Shown here piece after piece: positions 36,715-45,456 of a stretch of 64,000 nt of DNA. How positions within the stretch are numbered: position 1 is the first letter of the stretch; each line of letters begins with the position of its first letter. The stretch comes from Bacteroidales bacterium. GTDB taxonomy: Bacteria; Bacteroidota; Bacteroidia; Bacteroidales; 4484-276. The notes under the pieces are model-generated. The model made no database searches and was not told where the DNA came from. It saw only the letters and a list, made by a program, of their open reading frames with translations. The stretch is taken from assembly GCA_035647615.1 (NCBI GenBank), contig DASRND010000036.1:186001-250000 (forward strand), given 5' to 3'. A program made the position numbers and the translations under genes.

Positions 36715-36718
36715 TTTG
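36711..36718 (+). promoter_or_regulatory. -7 box of the TonB receptor gene
   Basis: TAAATTTG, 26 nt before the ATG at 36745, exactly where the T9SS remnant homology ends. Confidence 0.4.
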
Positions 36719-36744
36719 CTGATGAAAAGAAAGTAAAAACGATT

Positions 36745-38967
36745 ATGAAAAAGAGATTAAACCGACCAAAAGTTTTCTTGCTGCCTGCAGTTATCCTCCT
36801 TCTTCAGTTATTTCAATACTCTTTCGTGAATGCCATCACTTCTGAGCCCGACACATTGCGACAGATGACTATGGACGAAGTTGTGATCACCCCCAACCGT
36901 TATAATCAGCAGCTTATCGACGCCGGCGCCTCAGTGGATGTGCTGCGTGCCGGAGAGATAAATCTGTTGCCGGCACAGAATTTTACGGGCATTCTTAATT
37001 ACCTTCCGGGGATTTATGCTACCTCCACCGATGGCATGGGACTCAACCCACAGATCAGTATCCGCGGTTTTTATGGTGGTGACGAAGCTGAATATTTCAC
37101 CGTTATAGTGGATGGCATGCCTGTGAACGATTTGGAATCAGGGCTGGCCAACTGGAGCCAGATTCCGATAAATGCGATCAACCGCGTGGAACTGCTGCGT
37201 GGAGGCTCCTCCACCATTTATGGCGATGCCGCTATGGGCGGGGTGCTTAACATCAGAACTGTTTCTGGCGATAAACCTTTCACTACGGCCAATATCGGCT
37301 ATGGCTCATTCAACTCATACGAAATAGGCGCAGCCCATGGGGGTAAATTAGGAAACGGCAGCTATGAACTGTATGCCAACCACACCGCTACCGATGGTTT
37401 CAGAGATCACGCCAAATGGAGCACCATCAACTTTGGCGGCAAAGTGAAGTTGCCCATTAGTCGCAACTCAACGCTCAATTTCAGTACTTTCAACCAGATA
37501 CTTTCGGCAGATGACCCGGGCTTTTTGTTTCAACAAAACATCGATACTGACCGCAACCAGTCGCTGGCCTATTTTAGGCAGGACGGACAGGATGCAGAAA
37601 AACATCTGGCCAACCTGGAACTTCGCACCCGTGTAAATGTCAATACCGATCTGGGCATCAGCCTTAGCTATCAGCACAGAAAGCAGGAAAAAACCCAGAC
37701 ATTTGCACAAATTCCTAATGTGGTCATATTTACAGGAGAAGAAACTTATCCGATAGAATTGTACGATACCACTGCGTATGGCGACACAAAAAGACGCAAC
37801 CTCGACACCGACCAGTTGAATCTGGCCATTCGCATCCACAGCGAAATTCCCGATGCAGGAGCGCGCATCACCAGTGGAATCGAAGGAGGCTATGGCGGCT
37901 TCAGCAGCGAGTATGCTGATATTTTCAGAGGTTTCGAAAACGATTATCAAAATAATTATACTCCCTGGGATTCGCTTGATACTCGTGGCGATGGCTATCA
38001 TTTTACCACAGCTGTTTACCTAAACGGCGAAATACGCCTGGCCGAACCGCTCACACTTTTAGCAGGCCTTCGCTACGACTACATTTCCGACGAATATACT
38101 GGCAAGGTTCCCGACACATCTATCAATAAAATAAATTCGGCTTTAAGCCCCAAAATTGCCCTTAACCTTAGCACCGGAAAAACCGACAATTACTCCGGAA
38201 GCATCTTTGTGAACTATTCCCACGCATTTAAAGCACCTACCATCGACCAACGCACCGACCTGAAAAGGCTCCATAACTTTAGGTTTATGCAGGCCGGACC
38301 AACGTACACTCCATTCCAAATAAAAGCCGATCCTTTTGCTAATGCAAACCTCAAACCACAAACCAGCTACAATTACGAAATTGGCACCTATCATCATTAT
38401 AAATTCTCCGACAACTTTACCGTAGAAATAAGCCTCGCCGGCTATCTGATAAAAGTGAAAGATGGAATAGATTTCGATCCGGGAACTCAGGTTTACAAAA
38501 ACATACTCGACACCGAACATACCGGATTAGATGTTAGTGTTAAAGTAAATCTACACAACGTTTGGAGCGGGTTTGCGAATTACAACTATGCACAGGTTGA
38601 GCTTTCATCTGGCAAAAATGAAGGCAAAAGTCCCAAAGGTATCCCTCAAAACCTAATATCAGCAGGCATTTCTTATGCTCCCGAAACCGGATTTGGCGCT
38701 TCGCTGCTTTTGAATGGTGCCAGCAAAATATATCTCGACAATCAAAACCTGGTAACGCTTAACGGACACACCATTCTTAGTTCCCGTTTGCAGTACAACC
38801 TGCATTTTGTAACTTTTTATATTGATATTAAAAACATCTTCGGTGCATCCTACAATGACACAGGCTATGCGCTGGATGATGGCACCGGCAAAGCTTTGGA
38901 TGGTAAAAAATATTTATATCCATCCGCCGGAAGAATGTTCTTTGGCGGAGCAAATTTCAGTTTTTAA
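36745..38967 (+). CDS. TonB-dependent outer-membrane receptor
   Basis: A 740-residue receptor of the classical (non-SusC) type. Signal peptide (about 1-30, ending VNA), a TonB-box-like stretch (TMDEVVITPNRYN), the plug domain (GILNYLPGIYATSTDG, ISIRGFYGGDEAEYFTVIVDGMPVND, VELLRGGSSTIYGDAAMGGVLNIRT) and a 22-strand-type barrel that ends with an aromatic residue (FFGGANFSF), as barrel assembly requires. Substrate is unknown: there is no siderophore, vitamin or SusD gene beside it. Energy comes from TonB/ExbBD elsewhere in the genome. Confidence 0.94.
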   Translation: MKKRLNRPKVFLLPAVILLLQLFQYSFVNAITSEPDTLRQMTMDEVVITPNRYNQQLIDAGASVDVLRAGEINLLPAQNFTGILNYLPGIYATSTDGMGLNPQISIRGFYGGDEAEYFTVIVDGMPVNDLESGLANWSQIPINAINRVELLRGGSSTIYGDAAMGGVLNIRTVSGDKPFTTANIGYGSFNSYEIGAAHGGKLGNGSYELYANHTATDGFRDHAKWSTINFGGKVKLPISRNSTLNFSTFNQILSADDPGFLFQQNIDTDRNQSLAYFRQDGQDAEKHLANLELRTRVNVNTDLGISLSYQHRKQEKTQTFAQIPNVVIFTGEETYPIELYDTTAYGDTKRRNLDTDQLNLAIRIHSEIPDAGARITSGIEGGYGGFSSEYADIFRGFENDYQNNYTPWDSLDTRGDGYHFTTAVYLNGEIRLAEPLTLLAGLRYDYISDEYTGKVPDTSINKINSALSPKIALNLSTGKTDNYSGSIFVNYSHAFKAPTIDQRTDLKRLHNFRFMQAGPTYTPFQIKADPFANANLKPQTSYNYEIGTYHHYKFSDNFTVEISLAGYLIKVKDGIDFDPGTQVYKNILDTEHTGLDVSVKVNLHNVWSGFANYNYAQVELSSGKNEGKSPKGIPQNLISAGISYAPETGFGASLLLNGASKIYLDNQNLVTLNGHTILSSRLQYNLHFVTFYIDIKNIFGASYNDTGYALDDGTGKALDGKKYLYPSAGRMFFGGANFSF

Positions 38968-39138
38968 TAATTAATCAAGACGTGATGAGCTAATAAGATT
39001 CGACGACACCCTCATTGAATCTAATTATCCGTTAAAAGCAGACTTCCGTTACCCAAATCTTCAGGCCTGGCTTTTAATATTCAATCCGGGCGTAAGCCTT
39101 TCTTACAGCCGCAAAATACCGATGGCAATAATTAGTTT

Positions 39139-39146
39139 TACTTTTG
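39139..39146 (+). promoter_or_regulatory. Promoter of the mutL-rhomboid operon
   Basis: -7 box TACTTTTG, 17 nt before the ATG at 39164. It lies within the longer open frame from 39122 and so fixes the shorter start. Confidence 0.5.
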
Positions 39147-39163
39147 TCGAAAATATTGAACAA

Positions 39164-39427
39164 ATGAAAATTGTATTCTTTAAAACACCCAAACCAAAAG
39201 CCTTTGAATACAAACCGCTCTATTACGACGAGGAAAAAGAGCGGATGGAAACGCGGCGACGGGAGCTTGAAAAATCCGGCACCGGCGACACCAGTTTTGT
39301 GCGCGGTGAGATGGACCGGCGCTGGCGCAGAATGGACCGGCAAAACCGCAGCAAAGCACGTGGTGCGAATCTACTGGTGTATGTGATCATCGTTGCGCTG
39401 CTGGTTTATTTTATCTTTTTTGTGTAA
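39164..39427 (+). CDS. Small basic protein with C-terminal membrane anchor
   Basis: An 87-residue protein: MKIVFFKTPKPKAFEYKPLY, a charged helical middle (EEKERMETRRRELEKSG, RGEMDRRWRRMDRQNRSKAR) and one membrane segment at the very C-terminus (NLLVYVIIVALLVYFIFFV). The topology is tail-anchored with a highly charged cytosolic part. I do not recognise a functional family, but small proteins of this make-up are familiar in Bacteroidota. It is the first gene of the apparent operon with mutL, 16 bp upstream of it. Confidence 0.75.
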   Translation: MKIVFFKTPKPKAFEYKPLYYDEEKERMETRRRELEKSGTGDTSFVRGEMDRRWRRMDRQNRSKARGANLLVYVIIVALLVYFIFFV

Positions 39428-39443
39428 AAGTCGAAAACAAGGC

Positions 39444-41267
39444 ATGTCAGACATTATTCATTTGCTTCCCGATTCGGTAGCCAACCAGATAGCAGCGGGT
39501 GAGGTGATTCAGCGTCCGGCATCGGCAGTAAAAGAGTTGCTCGAAAACGCCATCGATTCCGGCGCCACCCAAATTGATCTGGTGGTGAAAGATGCCGGAA
39601 AAACGCTGGTGCAGGTCACCGACAATGGCTGCGGCATGTCCGACACGGATGCCCGCATGGCTTTCGAGCGGCATGCTACTTCCAAGATAAGTTCGGCCAA
39701 CGACCTCTTCAGTATCCGCACCATGGGTTTTCGTGGCGAGGCATTGGCATCGATTGCGGCCATAGCGCATGTGGAAGTAAAAAGCCGCCTGACGCAGGAA
39801 GAACTTGGCACCTGCATCACCATCGAAGGATCATCGGTAAAAAGTCAGGAAGTTTGTCAATGCCCGGAAGGCACCACCTTTATGGTGAAAAACCTTTTTT
39901 ATAATGTGCCGGCGCGGCGACGTTTCCTAAAAAGTGACAACGTGGAGCTGCGGCATATTATGGAGGAATTCCAAAGGGTGGCACTGGCACAGCCCGACAT
40001 TGCTTTTGGGATGTTCAACGATCGTAAACCTATTTTTCAGCTCCGCCCCGAAAACCTCAAGCAACGCATCGTAGCGCTGCATGGCCAGAACTACAACAAC
40101 CGCCTGATACCTGTCGAACAAAAGATGGATACCTTTGTCGTGAGTGGTTTTGTGGGACGACCTGAATACGCCAAAAAGATCAGAGGAGAACAGTATTTTT
40201 TCGTCAACAAACGCTTTATGAAGCACCCCTATCTGAATCATGCCGTAGACAGTGCTTTTGAAGATCTGCTTCCCGAAAGAGCCTTTCCGGGATATTTCCT
40301 TTTTATAGAAATAGATCCCAACGAGATCGACATCAACATCCATCCTACCAAAACAGAAATAAAATTTCAGGACGAACGTCTGATGTATTCGGTGATACGC
40401 AGCGCGGTGAAATCAGCTTTGGGAAAGTTTAGCGTTACACCTTCTCTCGACTTCGAAACGGAGCCTTCGCTCGACCTGAGGATGCCCACTGCCACCACGC
40501 CAATCCGCAATCCACAGATAACGATCAATCCTGATTACAATCCTTTTGAGAGTCAGAAACCAGAGCCAACGCCACGGGAGGAGAGGAACCGGCAGAACTG
40601 GGAAAAACTTTATGCGCAGCAGGGGGAAAACCGGCCACAGCAGCAAACGCAAGCCTTTGCTACCGGCCATACTAATGATGAACCCACCGACGATCAACCT
40701 TTTTTTCAGTTGCATCGTACCTACATCCTGTCGCAGGTAAAATCGGGCCTGATGGTGATTGATCAGCAGAAGGCACACGAACGTATTCTTTACGACAGAT
40801 ATGTGGAGCTGCTCAGCCGGCGCAAAGCTTTGTCGCAACAGATACTTTTTCCGGTAACTTTTGCGCTTCCACCTGCCGAAGCCGGTTTGATGCACGAGAT
40901 TTCGGAAGAGCTTCGTTTGCTGGGTTTTGATATAGCGCCCGACGACAAACAACCGTTTCATTTTGTAGTGAGCGGTATCCCGGCCGGGCATCCACAAAAC
41001 AACATCAGCACACTGCTGGAAGGCATTGTGGAAAACTACCGCACAAACCTGCTGGAGCTTAATCTTGACAAAAACAACAACCTGGCGCGGGCACTGGCGC
41101 GCAACGTGGCCATTAAAAAAGGACGTCCGATGCAACCGCCCGAAATGAAAGCGCTGGTGGAAGAGCTTTTTGCCTGCAAAGTACCCGATATTTCCATCGA
41201 TGGCGAGCCCATCATTCGTATCATCACCACCGAAAAAATCATGTACGACAGCCAACGCCAATCATGA
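39444..41267 (+). CDS. mutL: DNA mismatch repair protein MutL
   Basis: A 607-residue GHKL ATPase that links MutS to downstream repair factors. N-terminal motifs: ELLENAIDSGAT (catalytic Glu31, Mg-binding Asn35), TDNGCGM, RHATSKI and TMGFRGEALASI. A proline/glutamine-rich linker (about 350-420) leads to the C-terminal dimer domain. There the endonuclease motif DQHAx2Ex4E reads DQQKAHERILYD, and the CPHGRP-type metal site reads SIDGEP, so the nuclease may be inactive. The ATG at 39444 (MSDIIHLLPDSVANQIAAGE) is the family start. The downstream rhomboid gene begins 45 bp later. Confidence 0.96.
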   Translation: MSDIIHLLPDSVANQIAAGEVIQRPASAVKELLENAIDSGATQIDLVVKDAGKTLVQVTDNGCGMSDTDARMAFERHATSKISSANDLFSIRTMGFRGEALASIAAIAHVEVKSRLTQEELGTCITIEGSSVKSQEVCQCPEGTTFMVKNLFYNVPARRRFLKSDNVELRHIMEEFQRVALAQPDIAFGMFNDRKPIFQLRPENLKQRIVALHGQNYNNRLIPVEQKMDTFVVSGFVGRPEYAKKIRGEQYFFVNKRFMKHPYLNHAVDSAFEDLLPERAFPGYFLFIEIDPNEIDINIHPTKTEIKFQDERLMYSVIRSAVKSALGKFSVTPSLDFETEPSLDLRMPTATTPIRNPQITINPDYNPFESQKPEPTPREERNRQNWEKLYAQQGENRPQQQTQAFATGHTNDEPTDDQPFFQLHRTYILSQVKSGLMVIDQQKAHERILYDRYVELLSRRKALSQQILFPVTFALPPAEAGLMHEISEELRLLGFDIAPDDKQPFHFVVSGIPAGHPQNNISTLLEGIVENYRTNLLELNLDKNNNLARALARNVAIKKGRPMQPPEMKALVEELFACKVPDISIDGEPIIRIITTEKIMYDSQRQS

Positions 41268-41311
41268 ACAAAAGGCAAAACATCAGAGTTTAACATTCCC
41301 AAAAGTAAGAA

Positions 41312-42052
41312 ATGAATCAACAATATCACCCACAAGGTTTCCAGGTTTTGCCGCCGGTAGTAAAAAATCTGCTGATCATCAACGGCATCATGTATCTGGC
41401 TACCATTGCACTGGAGACGCGTGGAATTAATCTGGTGAAATATCTGGGTCTTCATTATTTTGCTTCGCCCAACTTCAACCCACACCAATTTGTCACCTAC
41501 ATGTTTATGCACGGGAGCTTCATGCACATCCTGTCGAATATGTTTGCGCTGTGGATGTTTGGCAATATCCTTGAAAACACTTGGGGCTCCAAACGATTTT
41601 TAAAATTTTACATGATTACAGGACTGGGTGCTGCTTTGATCCATGTGCTGGTAATATGGGGGCGCATTCAATTCCTCGAGGGTGCACTTACCCCCGAACA
41701 AATTCAGCACGTTTACAGCGAAGGCCACGATGCGTTGCTTCAGGGCAAAAATTATGTAAACGAGCAGATGGCCACCATCAACAGTCTCATCAACACGCCA
41801 ACCATCGGAGCTTCCGGCGCTGTGTTTGGCATCCTGCTCGGCTTTGGCATGTTGTATCCCAACATGACACTCTATCTTTATTTTGCATTCCCCATCAAAG
41901 CCAAATACTTTGTGATTGGCTACGGATTACTGGAGCTGATTTATGGTGTACGCGATCTTCCCGATGACCACATCGCTCGGTTTGCCCACCTTGGCGGAAT
42001 GCTTTTTGGCTTTATTATGATCAAATATTGGAAACGAAAAGGCGTTCATTAA
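41312..42052 (+). CDS. Rhomboid family intramembrane serine protease (first)
   Basis: A 246-residue membrane protease with six predicted membrane segments. The catalytic dyad is Ser168 in IGASGAVFG and His226 in FAHLGGM; the HGSFMHILSNMF loop segment (67-78) is typical of rhomboids. A 45-residue hydrophilic insert (about 118-163) lies before the serine helix. It cleaves membrane segments of unknown substrates. One base separates its stop from the next rhomboid gene, so the two are surely co-transcribed. Confidence 0.94.
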   Translation: MNQQYHPQGFQVLPPVVKNLLIINGIMYLATIALETRGINLVKYLGLHYFASPNFNPHQFVTYMFMHGSFMHILSNMFALWMFGNILENTWGSKRFLKFYMITGLGAALIHVLVIWGRIQFLEGALTPEQIQHVYSEGHDALLQGKNYVNEQMATINSLINTPTIGASGAVFGILLGFGMLYPNMTLYLYFAFPIKAKYFVIGYGLLELIYGVRDLPDDHIARFAHLGGMLFGFIMIKYWKRKGVH

Positions 42053-42053
42053 A

Positions 42054-42992
42054 ATGATGTATCACCAACCCAACCCACTCGACAACATTAAGCGATTTTT
42101 CAAACGCTCTTCGGTATTACGCCAGCTTATCGTCATCAACATCGGCGTGTTTATCCTGGTGAGTCTTGTCAATCTGCTGTATTGGCTTTTGCAGCTTCCC
42201 GACCACCCCGAAGGCATGAGCAGCATTTCGATAGCTGCCTATTACCTGGCAGTTCCTGCCAGCCTGCCGTCGCTGCTGCTGCGCCCCTGGACGCTGCTCA
42301 GTTACATGTTTTTGCACGAAGGCTTTTTTCATATCTTTTTTAATCTGATGGTGCTTTACTTTAGCGGGCGCATCTTTATGGAATACATGAACGACCGCAA
42401 GCTTCTGAGCATCTACCTTCTTGGCGGACTGTCCGGAGCCATTTTTTACATCGCTGCCTTCAACATCTTCCCGGTTTTTGACGAAACGGTGAAATACTCC
42501 GTTGCTCTGGGCGCCTCGGCCTCGGTGTTGGCAGTGTTGGTGGCGGTATCGACATACGTGCCCGATTATTCGATAACGCTGTTTCTTTTTGGACGTGTCC
42601 GGCTGAAATATTTGGCGCTGGCTGTTATTGTCATCGACTTGCTCAGCATACAAAGCGGCAATGCCGGCGGACATATCGCCCATCTGGGAGGAGCTTTCTG
42701 GGGATTTATGTATGTAACAATGCTCAAAAAGGGAAACGACTTCTCTATAAATTTTGGAACCATGAACTTCAAAAAGTTTTTCAAATATTTCACCAAACCT
42801 GTCAAACCAACTACCACGGGTTCTCCAAATGATATTCAGCGCCCCATTACCGACGACGAATACAACTATCGCCGAAAACTGAACCAGGAGCAAATAGATA
42901 AAATTCTCGAAAAGATTTCCCGGTCGGGCTACAGCAGTCTGACCAAAGAGGAAAAAGCCATGCTTTTCCAATCCTCGAAGAAACAACATTAA
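42054..42992 (+). CDS. Rhomboid family intramembrane serine protease (second)
   Basis: A 312-residue rhomboid. The dyad is Ser155 in LGASASVLA and His210 in GGHIAHLGGAFWGF; the motif is GASA rather than the usual GASG, but the serine is kept. HEGFFHIFFNLMVLYFSG (88-105) marks the second membrane segment. A soluble C-terminal tail of about 85 residues (PVKPTTTGSPNDIQRPITDDEYNYRRKLN ... GYSSLTKEEKAML) is conserved among Bacteroidota rhomboids by my recollection and has no known role. It sits 1 bp after the first rhomboid and 13 bp before the EEP gene. Confidence 0.92.
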   Translation: MMYHQPNPLDNIKRFFKRSSVLRQLIVINIGVFILVSLVNLLYWLLQLPDHPEGMSSISIAAYYLAVPASLPSLLLRPWTLLSYMFLHEGFFHIFFNLMVLYFSGRIFMEYMNDRKLLSIYLLGGLSGAIFYIAAFNIFPVFDETVKYSVALGASASVLAVLVAVSTYVPDYSITLFLFGRVRLKYLALAVIVIDLLSIQSGNAGGHIAHLGGAFWGFMYVTMLKKGNDFSINFGTMNFKKFFKYFTKPVKPTTTGSPNDIQRPITDDEYNYRRKLNQEQIDKILEKISRSGYSSLTKEEKAMLFQSSKKQH

Positions 42993-43005
42993 TCCGGCAG
43001 ACGCC

Positions 43006-44142
43006 ATGGCAGAAACAAAATCCGGCGGCAAAAGAAAATGGCCTTATCGCCTCATGCTTATCCTCAACCTGGTGTTTGTGGCTGCGCTGCTAATTTCGTA
43101 TCTCGCACCCTTTACCCATCCCAAAATCACCACCATCCCTGCTATGCTTGCACTGGTGTATCCGGTGCTATGGATCATCAATGTGCTTTTCACCATTTTC
43201 TGGATGTTACGGCTGCGCTGGTATTTCTTATTCTCATTGCTTTCGCTAATAATCGGCTTGAACATCTTTATGCGGATGATCAGCATCAGCGCGCCCACCG
43301 ACAGCGAGGAAACCAAAGCTGATTTTAAAATCCTTTCTTACAACGTCCGGCTTTTCGACCAGTACAAATGGCATAGTGACCAGGACTATTTTACGCGCGA
43401 TGCTGTTTTTGATTTTATCCATTCGCAGCATCCCGACATTGTATGCTTTCAGGAATTTTTTCATGGCAACGACACCTACTTTCCTACCATCGACCCTTTT
43501 GTGGCTGAGAGCGAAGCAAAGAATTATCATGTGGGATATGTAAAAACTGTTGGCGACAAAAAGCATTATGGCCTGGCTACCTTCACGCGCTTTCCGATTG
43601 TGCGGCGCGAGGAGATTAATTTTGAAGATGCCGTTTCCAACTCAGGGATTTTTACCGATGTGGTGATAAAAACAGATACCATCCGAGTTTTTAATTTCCA
43701 TTTGGAATCGGTGCGTTTTTCGCAGGCCGACTACAAATTTGTTTCGGAAGTTATGGATCCGGCAGCCACGGGTCATTCGTCGAGTTCAAAGATCATTTTT
43801 TATAAGTTGCACAAAGCCTTTCTGCGGCGTGCACGTCAGGCGGCGGTGGTGCGGCAATACATCAGCCAGTCGCCCTACCCGGTGATTGTTTGCGGCGATT
43901 TCAACGACACCCCCACCTCGTTCGTTTATCGCACCATCTCCGAAAACCTTCGGGATGCATTTTTGGAAGCAGGCACCGGGCTGGGAACTACCTACGCCGG
44001 CGGCATTCCTTTTCTGCGCATCGACTACCTCCTGCACAGTCCACAACTCAAAGCCCAGCATTACCAAAAATATCCGGTCGAATATTCGGATCATTATCCG
44101 ATTTCGTGCACTTTTAGTTTGGAAGAAGAAAGTAAGCAGTAA
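43006..44142 (+). CDS. Membrane-anchored endonuclease/exonuclease/phosphatase (EEP) family protein
   Basis: A 378-residue protein. Three membrane segments (about 14-35, 43-65, 70-92) precede an EEP domain: FKILSYNVRLFD, DIVCFQEF (metal-binding Glu), VFNFHLESVRF, VIVCGDFNDTPTS and SDHYPISCTF (catalytic Asp-His). Families of this fold hydrolyse phosphodiesters in DNA, sphingomyelin or inositol phosphates, and the substrate cannot be read from motifs. It is the last gene of the operon that starts with the small membrane protein and mutL. Confidence 0.88.
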   Translation: MAETKSGGKRKWPYRLMLILNLVFVAALLISYLAPFTHPKITTIPAMLALVYPVLWIINVLFTIFWMLRLRWYFLFSLLSLIIGLNIFMRMISISAPTDSEETKADFKILSYNVRLFDQYKWHSDQDYFTRDAVFDFIHSQHPDIVCFQEFFHGNDTYFPTIDPFVAESEAKNYHVGYVKTVGDKKHYGLATFTRFPIVRREEINFEDAVSNSGIFTDVVIKTDTIRVFNFHLESVRFSQADYKFVSEVMDPAATGHSSSSKIIFYKLHKAFLRRARQAAVVRQYISQSPYPVIVCGDFNDTPTSFVYRTISENLRDAFLEAGTGLGTTYAGGIPFLRIDYLLHSPQLKAQHYQKYPVEYSDHYPISCTFSLEEESKQ

Positions 44143-44196
44143 AAAAGTAAGTAGAAAGTAGTGGTTAGCAATAACTTGGCACTGCCTTTCAGCTTA

Positions 44197-44567
44197 GACT
44201 GTGGCGGTGGTTGAGCGCCGGTTGGTGAGCGTAGCCGAACCAAGTCGAAACCAGCCTAAGCTGCATCAATTTTTGCAGGCGCAGCCTGCTTTTTTCAAAT
44301 TTTGATTGAACAGGCACAGCATTTAAAAATAAACTGGAACCATCCCGTAGGGATGCAATATGGGTAGAAAGCACATTGTAATAGATTATTTCGTCCCGTA
44401 CGGGACGAGATTGAGAGGCGCTCATTTTTCTACCCGTATCATGTGCCTGAAGGCACAAAGAAGTTTTGAACAGGCACAGCAAGTAAAAATAAAGCGGACG
44501 AGGGCTTCGACAAGCTGGCTTCGACAGGCTCAGCCACCGCAGCCTCCGCTGCCTCGTCCAAACCGTG
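44197..44567. repeat. Dispersed palindromic repeat, copy C, interrupted by a nested element
   Basis: Shares outer arms with copy B (gactgtggcggtggttgagc, cgaaccaagtcgaaacc; ggcttcgacaagctggcttc ... ctcagccaccgcagcc) and inner arms (gcaggcgcagcctgc; gaacaggcacagc). The right inner arm occurs twice (44308-44333 and 44468-44493), flanking the insertion at 44334-44465. Confidence 0.75.
44334..44465. repeat. Nested palindromic unit inside copy C
   Basis: About 132 bp with three short hairpins: catcccgtagggatg (44341-44355), the perfect 18-bp palindrome tcgtcccgtacgggacga (44391-44408), and tgtgcctgaaggcaca (44442-44457). Its outer parts tatgggtagaaa (44359-44370) and tttctacccgta (44427-44438) are inverted copies. 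No coding potential. Confidence 0.7.
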
Positions 44568-44756
44568 GGACAGCAGGGTTTTACTTCATTATTTAACATT
44601 CGGTATTCTGCGGTTCAACATTCAAAAATTAAAACAAGAAAAAGGAATATCTAATATCCAATACCGAATCTCGAATGTTGAAGTGGGTCGATGTTCGATG
44701 AATCTGAATTCTCTGAAAACAGCGAAAAAAGAATAGAAATCGCGACCATGTAATTG

Positions 44757-44992
44757 CGCTCAGCGCCATGCTCTTTGCGCCACGCTCTTTGCGCCATGCG
44801 CCCTGCCTTCTTTACTTCATTATTCCCTTCGGCTACGCTCAGGGCAGGCAAGCTTCGATATTTTACGGTTCAATATTCAAAAATACCAACCCGGCGCCAT
44901 GCTCTTTGCGCCATGCGCCATGCTCTTTGCTCTTTGCGCCATGCGCCACGCGCCTTGCGCCACGCGCCATGCTCTTTGCTCTTTTCCCTCTA
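44757..44992. repeat. Degenerate tandem repeat of gcgccatg/ctctttg units
   Basis: Two blocks (44757-44808 and about 44892-44985) are made of shuffled units gcgccatg, gcgccacg and ctctttg, seven to ten bases each. Between them is a different repeat-like piece (cccttcggctacgctcaggg, 44825-44844). Just before, 44595-44690 holds interrupted inverted copies of cattcggtatt/aataccgaat. No gene is credible here. Confidence 0.7.
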
Positions 44993-45009
44993 TCGTGCCA
45001 TTAATTTTA

Positions 45010-45017
45010 TATTTTTG
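45010..45017 (+). promoter_or_regulatory. -7 box of dgkA
   Basis: TATTTTTG, 22 nt before the ATG at 45040. Confidence 0.45.
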
Positions 45018-45039
45018 AAGACTTAAAAAAACGGCAGCA

Positions 45040-45435
45040 ATGGTAAATCCTAAAAAGAAACAACCTTTTAATATCCGGCAGCGCATCAGCAGCTTTGGCT
45101 ATGCCTTCAAAGGGTTACGCTATTTGCTGGTAACGCAACACAACGCACGCATTCATCTGGTGGCTACGATTTTGGTCATTGCAGCGGCTTTTTATTTTAG
45201 GTTGGCTGCCGCCGAATGGATTTTACTGCTGATCGTCGTCGGAATGGTGTGGGCAGCCGAAGCCATCAACACTGCGCTGGAACTGCTTATCGATTTGGTT
45301 TCACCGCAGAAGCATCCGCTGGCCGGACACGCCAAAGATGTTGCCGCAGCAGCAGTGCTTATCACCGCCATTATTGCAGCTTTGGTGGGGGTAATTTTAT
45401 TTTTACCTCACATTATCAATAGGTTTTTTATCTGA
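45040..45435 (+). CDS. dgkA: Diacylglycerol/undecaprenol kinase family protein
   Basis: A 131-residue integral membrane kinase with three to four membrane helices. The family core is intact: RISSFGYAFKGLRYLLVTQHNARIH, then EAINTALELLIDLVSPQKHPLAGHAKDVAAAAVLI with the catalytic Glu and metal-binding residues. In Gram-positive bacteria this form phosphorylates undecaprenol; in E. coli diacylglycerol. Which applies here is unclear, although lipid-carrier recycling for the wall is likely. The next gene starts 21 bp later on the same strand. Confidence 0.92.
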   Translation: MVNPKKKQPFNIRQRISSFGYAFKGLRYLLVTQHNARIHLVATILVIAAAFYFRLAAAEWILLLIVVGMVWAAEAINTALELLIDLVSPQKHPLAGHAKDVAAAAVLITAIIAALVGVILFLPHIINRFFI

Positions 45436-45456
45436 TTATTAAAAAATAAATAAGAA

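Noticed and set aside
36596..36720. Small minus-strand gene at the T9SS remnant.
   Set aside because: The frame has no start with a signal peptide, and the residues are only the end of a sorting domain.
44757..44992. Possible CRISPR array in the tandem units.
   Set aside because: Units are 7-10 bp, in mixed order, with no unique spacers of 25-40 bp and no cas genes nearby.
44754..45026. Two overlapping open frames of 78-90 codons in the gcgccatg repeat region.
   Set aside because: They encode only low-complexity Ala/Arg/His/Cys strings produced by the repeat units.
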